From assembly GCF_023955655.1 (NCBI RefSeq), contig NZ_JAMXHT010000002.1, positions 558,001 through 622,000 on the forward strand: DNA of 64,000 nt, read 5' to 3'. Below, in pieces: positions 60,126 to 64,000 of this stretch. A model generated the notes under the pieces. The model was not told the origin of the DNA, made no database searches, and saw only the letters and a program-made list of their open reading frames with translations. Origin of the DNA: Ralstonia soli (GTDB lineage Bacteria; Pseudomonadota; Gammaproteobacteria; Burkholderiales; Burkholderiaceae). Position 1 is the first letter of the stretch. The number at the start of each line of letters is the position of its first letter. The position numbers were made by a program, and so were the translations under genes.

Positions 60126-61196
60126 ATGCGTGGTGTTGTATTCAAAGGCGATCGCAAGCTGGAGATCATGACCTTCCCCGACCCGGCTCCGGGCCCGGGC
60201 GAGGCCGTGATCGAGATGAAGGCCTCCGGCATGTGCGGCAGCGACTTGCACTTCTATCGGCACAACCCGGCGGAGATCATCCGATCGCTTGGCTTTAAAG
60301 ACCTCGCCTCGCGAGGTATCGACGAGAACGCCCCGATCATCGGTGGTCATGAGCCGTGCGGCGTGATCGCCGCCCTGGGCGCTGGTGTGGACCGGAATAC
60401 ATTCAGGATCGGTGACCGCGTCATGGTGTTCCATTACGAGGGCTGCAAGCATTGCGACTCGTGCCGCACGGGCTGGACACAGCTGTGCGACCACGGGGCT
60501 ATAGTCCACGGCCTGATCGCCCATGGCGGCCATGCCGACTACATGAAGGTCCCGGTTTCCTCGCTGGTACATCTGCCGCAGGAGATGTCCTTTGCGGGCG
60601 GCGCCGCCGTATCCTGCGGAACTGGCACCGCGTATGGCGCACTGCTGCGCCTGGATATCAGCGCGCGTGACACCCTGGCGGTGTTTGGGTTGGGGCCCGT
60701 CGGCTTATCTGCAGCGCAGCTGGCCGCCGCGATGGGCGTGGAGGTAATCGGCGTCGATATCTCAGCTGAGCGAGTCAGTCGCGCCAAAGACTTCGGCGTT
60801 GCTCACGCTATTGATGGCAGCAAGGTGGACGTTGTCTGCGAGATTCTCCGGCTCACCGGCGGCAAAGGGGTGAGCTGTGCAATGGAATGCGCGGGTGGCG
60901 AAGTGCCCCGGCAGCAGGCCGTGCGCTGTACCCGGCCGTGGGGAAAGATCGCGCTGGTCGCCATTGGCGGCAATCTCAGTGTCGATGCGATGAAGGATGT
61001 AATCGGCAAGCAGCGGACGATCATCGGTTCCTACACGTTCTCGGAAGTCGGCATGAAGGACTGCGCGCACTTCATTGCTAATCACGGCGTCGATGTCGAC
61101 AAGCTCTTTACCGACCAGTGGCGTCTCGATCAGGCTGACGAGGCGTATCGTCGCTTTGATAGTCAGTCGGGCGGGAAGGGGGTTTTCGTGTTCTGA
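60126..61196 (+). CDS. Zinc-dependent medium-chain alcohol dehydrogenase
   Basis: The protein (356 aa) is an MDR enzyme with catalytic-zinc ligands C37 in MCGSDLH and the GHEPCG block, structural-zinc cysteines in EGCKHCDSCRTGWTQLC, and cofactor fold VFGLGPVGLSAAQLAA. A longer-than-usual insert IIRSLGFKDLASRGIDENAP follows the first zinc ligand. It should oxidise a secondary or branched primary alcohol with NAD(P)+. CGGAGG precedes the ATG. It is the last gene of the unit with the MmgE/PrpD and aldehyde dehydrogenase genes. Confidence 0.93.
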   Translation: MRGVVFKGDRKLEIMTFPDPAPGPGEAVIEMKASGMCGSDLHFYRHNPAEIIRSLGFKDLASRGIDENAPIIGGHEPCGVIAALGAGVDRNTFRIGDRVMVFHYEGCKHCDSCRTGWTQLCDHGAIVHGLIAHGGHADYMKVPVSSLVHLPQEMSFAGGAAVSCGTGTAYGALLRLDISARDTLAVFGLGPVGLSAAQLAAAMGVEVIGVDISAERVSRAKDFGVAHAIDGSKVDVVCEILRLTGGKGVSCAMECAGGEVPRQQAVRCTRPWGKIALVAIGGNLSVDAMKDVIGKQRTIIGSYTFSEVGMKDCAHFIANHGVDVDKLFTDQWRLDQADEAYRRFDSQSGGKGVFVF

Positions 61197-61689
61197 TTGG
61201 CGTCGTTGGAACATCGCAGTTTGCCTCCGAGAACTCGATCCTGTTTGTCGATTATGCGATCGAAGCACGTCGGGGCGAGTTCGGACCGAATGGTGTGGCG
61301 GTCCACGAACTAATGAACCGAACGCAAGCCCTTTCCTCCCTGACGCTTGACACGGGCCAATTGCATCTTTGCCCAACGAGCGATCAAGCCGACGCTGGAT
61401 CGCTGCCAGACCTGCTTCATGTGCGAGTTGACCCTCTGTTCGCTGCGCTACAGGCCAACTCAATACCGGCTACACGACGGTCCGGCCCTATCTGTGCTCG
61501 CACATAGGGCATCGTGCACTCTCACGATGCGCGACCTGACCGGGCTCGCTCATGTGCCGTGCAATGGATCCGGCATCACCGCGTCACCTCGCTTGGCACG
61601 CCTTTCGCATGGTCCGCCCCTGCAGATCAAATCCATCCGGCTCCGGTACTGCCTATGCTGGAGCCCAATGCACCGAAAGGAGTCGCGCC
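61197..61689. other. 493-nt gap, no gene recognised
   Basis: No conserved frame, RNA gene or dyad copy is seen between the alcohol dehydrogenase and the chemoreceptor-like gene. Short open frames exist but have no family features. The ribosome site AAAGGAG for the next gene is at its right end. It may mark the border between the catabolic region and the sequence next to the integrase. Confidence 0.5.
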
Positions 61690-62730
61690 ATGGCAAGTGC
61701 GGAGCGCATCGTAGAACTGTCTCACCACGTTGGCCGTATCGCCGACAACAAGATTTCCGGCATTGCTGAAATTAACCGCGAAACTAAGTTTCTCGCACTG
61801 AACGCTTTGATCGAGGCCGCGCGCGCCGGAGAAACGGGCCGTACCTTCAGCGTCGTTGCCAATCAGGTCAAACAGGTGTCGGAGCGCATTGCGGGCATTA
61901 CCGGCGAACTCACCACCGAGCTAGGCGGCTCCATCGTCGAGCTTACGCAACTGGGCGATGCCATGATCCAACAGATGCGTGGCCAGCAGGGTCAGCGTCT
62001 GGCGGACATGGCGCTCAACATGATCGACATTGTCGATCGCAATCTCTACGAACGCTCTTGTGACGTACGCTGGTGGGCTACCGACGCCGCCGTGGTCGAA
62101 GCGGTGAGCCGTCCTGACAGCAGCACGACGGCTTTCGCGAGTAAGAGGCTGGGCGTCATCTTGAACAGCTACACCGTCTATTTGGACCTTTGGGTCATCG
62201 ACGCTCAAGGGCGGGTGATCGCCAATGGCAGGCCACAAGCCTATCCAGATGTGCGTGGCCGGACCGTGTCAGGCGTGGACTGGTTCCGGCGCGCGTTGGC
62301 GACCACATCGGGCGAAGAGTATGTGGCGCACGACATTGCGGTCTCACGGATGCTCCACAACGCCAGCGTCGCGACCTACGCCACTGCGATCCGCTCCGAG
62401 GGCCAGGTCGATGGTGCGCCGCTTGGTGTGCTCGCGGTGTTCTTCAACTGGGAGCCCCAGGCCGAGACGGTGGTGAAGAGCGTGCGTGTATCCAGCGAAG
62501 ACTGGCAGCGTACGCGTTGCCTGCTCATCGACTCCAATCATCGCGTGATCGCCGCCTCAGACGGCAAAGGGCTGTTGAGCGAGATATTCCCCCTCAAGGC
62601 GGGCAATGCATCAACGGGTTGCTACCAAACATCTGACGGCACGCAAGTCGCCTTTGCGCGCACCCCTGGCTATGAGACCTACCCAGGTCTAGGTTGGTAT
62701 GGCGTGATCGTGCAGCGGCCCGAAGCGTGA
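61690..62730 (+). CDS. Soluble chemoreceptor-like protein: N-terminal signalling tip, C-terminal Cache-like sensor
   Basis: The protein (346 aa) begins with a short helical hairpin whose tip INRETKFLALNALIEAARAG (29-47) is the hallmark of methyl-accepting chemotaxis proteins, then a linker, and from about 100 a Cache/PAS-like sensor (LYERSCDVRWWATDAAVVEA, WVIDAQGRVIANG, GVDWFRRAL). There are no membrane spans, no signal peptide and no HAMP, and the order is reversed from normal receptors. The signalling part keeps only the CheA/CheW-contact tip. ATG 61690 has AAAGGAG upstream; the longer frame from 61552 adds no span. A cytoplasmic sensor of a metabolite is likely. Confidence 0.85.
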   Translation: MASAERIVELSHHVGRIADNKISGIAEINRETKFLALNALIEAARAGETGRTFSVVANQVKQVSERIAGITGELTTELGGSIVELTQLGDAMIQQMRGQQGQRLADMALNMIDIVDRNLYERSCDVRWWATDAAVVEAVSRPDSSTTAFASKRLGVILNSYTVYLDLWVIDAQGRVIANGRPQAYPDVRGRTVSGVDWFRRALATTSGEEYVAHDIAVSRMLHNASVATYATAIRSEGQVDGAPLGVLAVFFNWEPQAETVVKSVRVSSEDWQRTRCLLIDSNHRVIAASDGKGLLSEIFPLKAGNASTGCYQTSDGTQVAFARTPGYETYPGLGWYGVIVQRPEA

Positions 62731-62866
62731 AAGGGTAATCGAGTGCGTTAGGCCGAAACGCTAAGCAAGCGAGTGCCGCGGTATCGCCGCCTCATTCGTC
62801 CCGCGTCGAAGGGTTGACCAGGTGGCTACCAAACAGCCCAACGCAAAGTAGCTGGAATTTTTCAAT

Positions 62867-62898
62867 GCCATTGTGATAACTATTCTTATCGCAATGGC
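62867..62898. repeat. 32-bp dyad upstream of the integrase gene
   Basis: Two 13-nt arms, GCCATTGTGATAA (62867-62879) and TTATCGCAATGGC (62886-62898), are inverted repeats with 12 of 13 positions paired around a 6-nt centre CTATTC. It lies 27 bp before the tyrosine recombinase start. Arms of 11-13 bp around 6-8 bp are the layout of tyrosine-recombinase core sites; an operator for the integrase gene is the alternative. Confidence 0.6.
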
Positions 62899-62924
62899 TG
62901 CATGGAAGCACTAAACTGCCTTCC

Positions 62925-64000
62925 ATGAAAACGCGTCTGCTTCCCGTTGATCCTTCAGTCGGCACCCCGTTCGATTTCCCCGATGCCGCCGAACTGGCGG
63001 CGCTGCGTGCGTGGCATGCGGGCTTGTCCACCCGCGAGGCCGTTGAGCGCTACCTGGGCGAGCGCCTTACACCGGGGCAGTCCTCGCGCGGCGTGCTCGG
63101 CCGCATCCGGCGCGCGCTCGCCACGTTTGCCCGCCGGCGACAGCGCGAGGACTTGGCGGCGCTGTTCGAGATTTCAGCGGCCGAACGCGCCAAACAGGGC
63201 AGGGCAGCCGACCAAGCGATCGAGTTGCTCCGCACGCTGCCATTGCCAGAACCGGCCATCAGCGATGACGTGGCGCTGTGGCTGGATGCGCGCACCGTCG
63301 CCGCGCTGCGCGCCGCTGGCATCGACACCTTGGCCGATCTGACTGTCCGCGTGCCGCGTCGGCGCCGTTGGTGGGCTGTCATCCTCGGATTGGGGCAGGC
63401 CAGCGCGCGGCGTATCGAGGCCTTCTTTGCCGAACACCCCCGATTGACCGAACGTGCCCGGGCGCTGATTACTGAACAGGTCCGCGGCGCGGTGGTGCCA
63501 TGGGAGCATCTGCGTCTCCCACATGAGGTCGACGGCTCGCAAGGGCAATTCCGTGCACCGCGCGAGACCTGCGTGCTTACCGCCGACAACGATTACGAGG
63601 CCGTGCAGGCGTGGCTTTCCCTGCACGAATCGCCCGCCACCCAACGGTCGTACCGCAAAGAGGCGGAGCGCCTGATCTTGTGGGCCATCGTGGAACGCAG
63701 CCGGCCGCTGTCGTCGCTCACCACCGAGGACGCGATTGCCTACCGGAGCTTCCTGCGCCGACCGACACCGCGAGAGCGTTGGGTCGGCCCGGCCCGCCCG
63801 CGAACGTCCGTCGAGTGGCGGCCGTTCACGGACGGGTTGTCTGCGCGCTCGGTTGCCTACGCGTTGTCCGTGTTGGGGGCCATGTTCCGCTGGCTGATCC
63901 AGCAGCGCTACGTACTGGCCAACCCGTTTGCCGGCATCAAGGTACGCGGCGGCGGGAGGACTTCCGCGCTGGATGCCTCGCACGCTTTTACTGAAGGCGA
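62925..64000 (+). CDS. Tyrosine recombinase / phage-type integrase with DUF3701 N-terminus (runs off the window)
   Basis: The frame is open from ATG 62925 to the right edge (358 codons plus 2 nt). The N-terminal part resembles DUF3701: LAALRAWHAGLSTREAVERY, then LTPGQSSRGVLGRIRRALAT, and an HhH-like LRAAGIDTLADLTVRVPRRR. From about residue 220 comes a SAM-like core-binding domain: VQAWLSLHESPATQRSYRKE, LSSLTTEDAIAYRSFLRRPT, and FRWLIQQRYVLANPFAGIKV. The catalytic domain (R-H-R-Y) is beyond the window, so activity cannot be checked. It points to an integrated element or a resident recombinase starting here. Confidence 0.85.
   Translation, partial: MKTRLLPVDPSVGTPFDFPDAAELAALRAWHAGLSTREAVERYLGERLTPGQSSRGVLGRIRRALATFARRRQREDLAALFEISAAERAKQGRAADQAIELLRTLPLPEPAISDDVALWLDARTVAALRAAGIDTLADLTVRVPRRRRWWAVILGLGQASARRIEAFFAEHPRLTERARALITEQVRGAVVPWEHLRLPHEVDGSQGQFRAPRETCVLTADNDYEAVQAWLSLHESPATQRSYRKEAERLILWAIVERSRPLSSLTTEDAIAYRSFLRRPTPRERWVGPARPRTSVEWRPFTDGLSARSVAYALSVLGAMFRWLIQQRYVLANPFAGIKVRGGGRTSALDASHAFTEG

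Noticed and set aside
1-64000. rRNA, tRNA, CRISPR arrays, complete insertion sequences
   Set aside because: None was seen on reading either strand; no evenly spaced short repeats, no transposase-like frames, no tRNA-like cloverleaf noticed. A tRNA or RNA-family search would be needed to exclude small RNAs.

Overview
The window is high-GC, densely coded DNA from a Gram-negative bacterium, most likely a betaproteobacterium of the Burkholderiales (Ralstonia/Cupriavidus-like). Pointers are a Burkholderia-type trimeric porin with a classic signal peptide, many CaiB/BaiF (family III) CoA-transferase paralogues, paired LysR and IclR regulators, and an integrase of a type common in that group. I saw no rRNA, tRNA, CRISPR array or complete insertion sequence. 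Almost all of it is one large catabolic region that activates, epimerises, dehydrogenates, hydrates and cleaves branched or dicarboxylic acyl-CoA esters.

Layout. 1-5.1 kb (+): tail of an ABC binding protein, an MFS exporter, an aldehyde dehydrogenase and a GMC alcohol oxidoreductase (alcohol to acid oxidation). 5.3-15.6 kb (-): an operon-like run of SnoaL-like protein, two CoA-transferases, DUF35 protein, thiolase-like protein without the usual cysteine, MaoC hydratase, acyl-CoA dehydrogenase, LysR regulator, alpha-methylacyl-CoA racemase-like protein and EtfA/EtfB. 16-26 kb: LysR regulator divergent from CoA-transferase, CitE-like lyase and a full-length pyruvate carboxylase, then (-) DUF2889 and AraC-like genes, then (+) a FAS1-like dehydratase and an acyl-CoA dehydrogenase; this matches the itaconate catabolic gene set. 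26.3-30.6 kb: dehydrogenase, hydratase-2, SDR and thiolase, a full beta-oxidation turn. 30.8-36.2 kb: porin, hydrolase, chemoreceptor, acyl-CoA ligase. 36.4-43.4 kb: a second lyase/MaoC/dehydrogenase/CoA-transferase/racemase module with SnoaL-like protein, nitroreductase and a TetR regulator. 43.9-53.3 kb: two IclR regulators, an MHS-type transporter, an acetyl-CoA hydrolase/transferase-like protein, acyl-CoA synthetase, crotonase-fold protein and CoA-transferase. 53.6-61.2 kb: MFS transporter, a divergent pair of MmgE/PrpD proteins, aldehyde dehydrogenase and zinc alcohol dehydrogenase. 61.7-64 kb: a soluble chemoreceptor-like protein and the start of a tyrosine recombinase behind a 32-bp dyad.

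Two regulatory signals tie these blocks together. A 15-bp dyad close to TTCCGTACTTCGGAA occurs nine times, only in gaps before catabolic genes and usually as a facing pair. A separate two-part element (GTTAACCCTCATGGA, exactly 22 nt, then a box around CTAACGTTAG) occurs before the lyase gene at 36.4 kb and beside the TetR gene at 43.5 kb.

The most system-like finding is the 8-16 kb operon. Racemase, dehydrogenase, hydratase, Cys-less thiolase-like protein and DUF35 protein reproduce the logic of steroid side-chain removal (2-methylacyl-CoA dehydrogenation, hydration, retro-aldol release of propionyl-CoA), here in a proteobacterial setting with no visible steroid-ring genes. Substrates are inferred, not shown.
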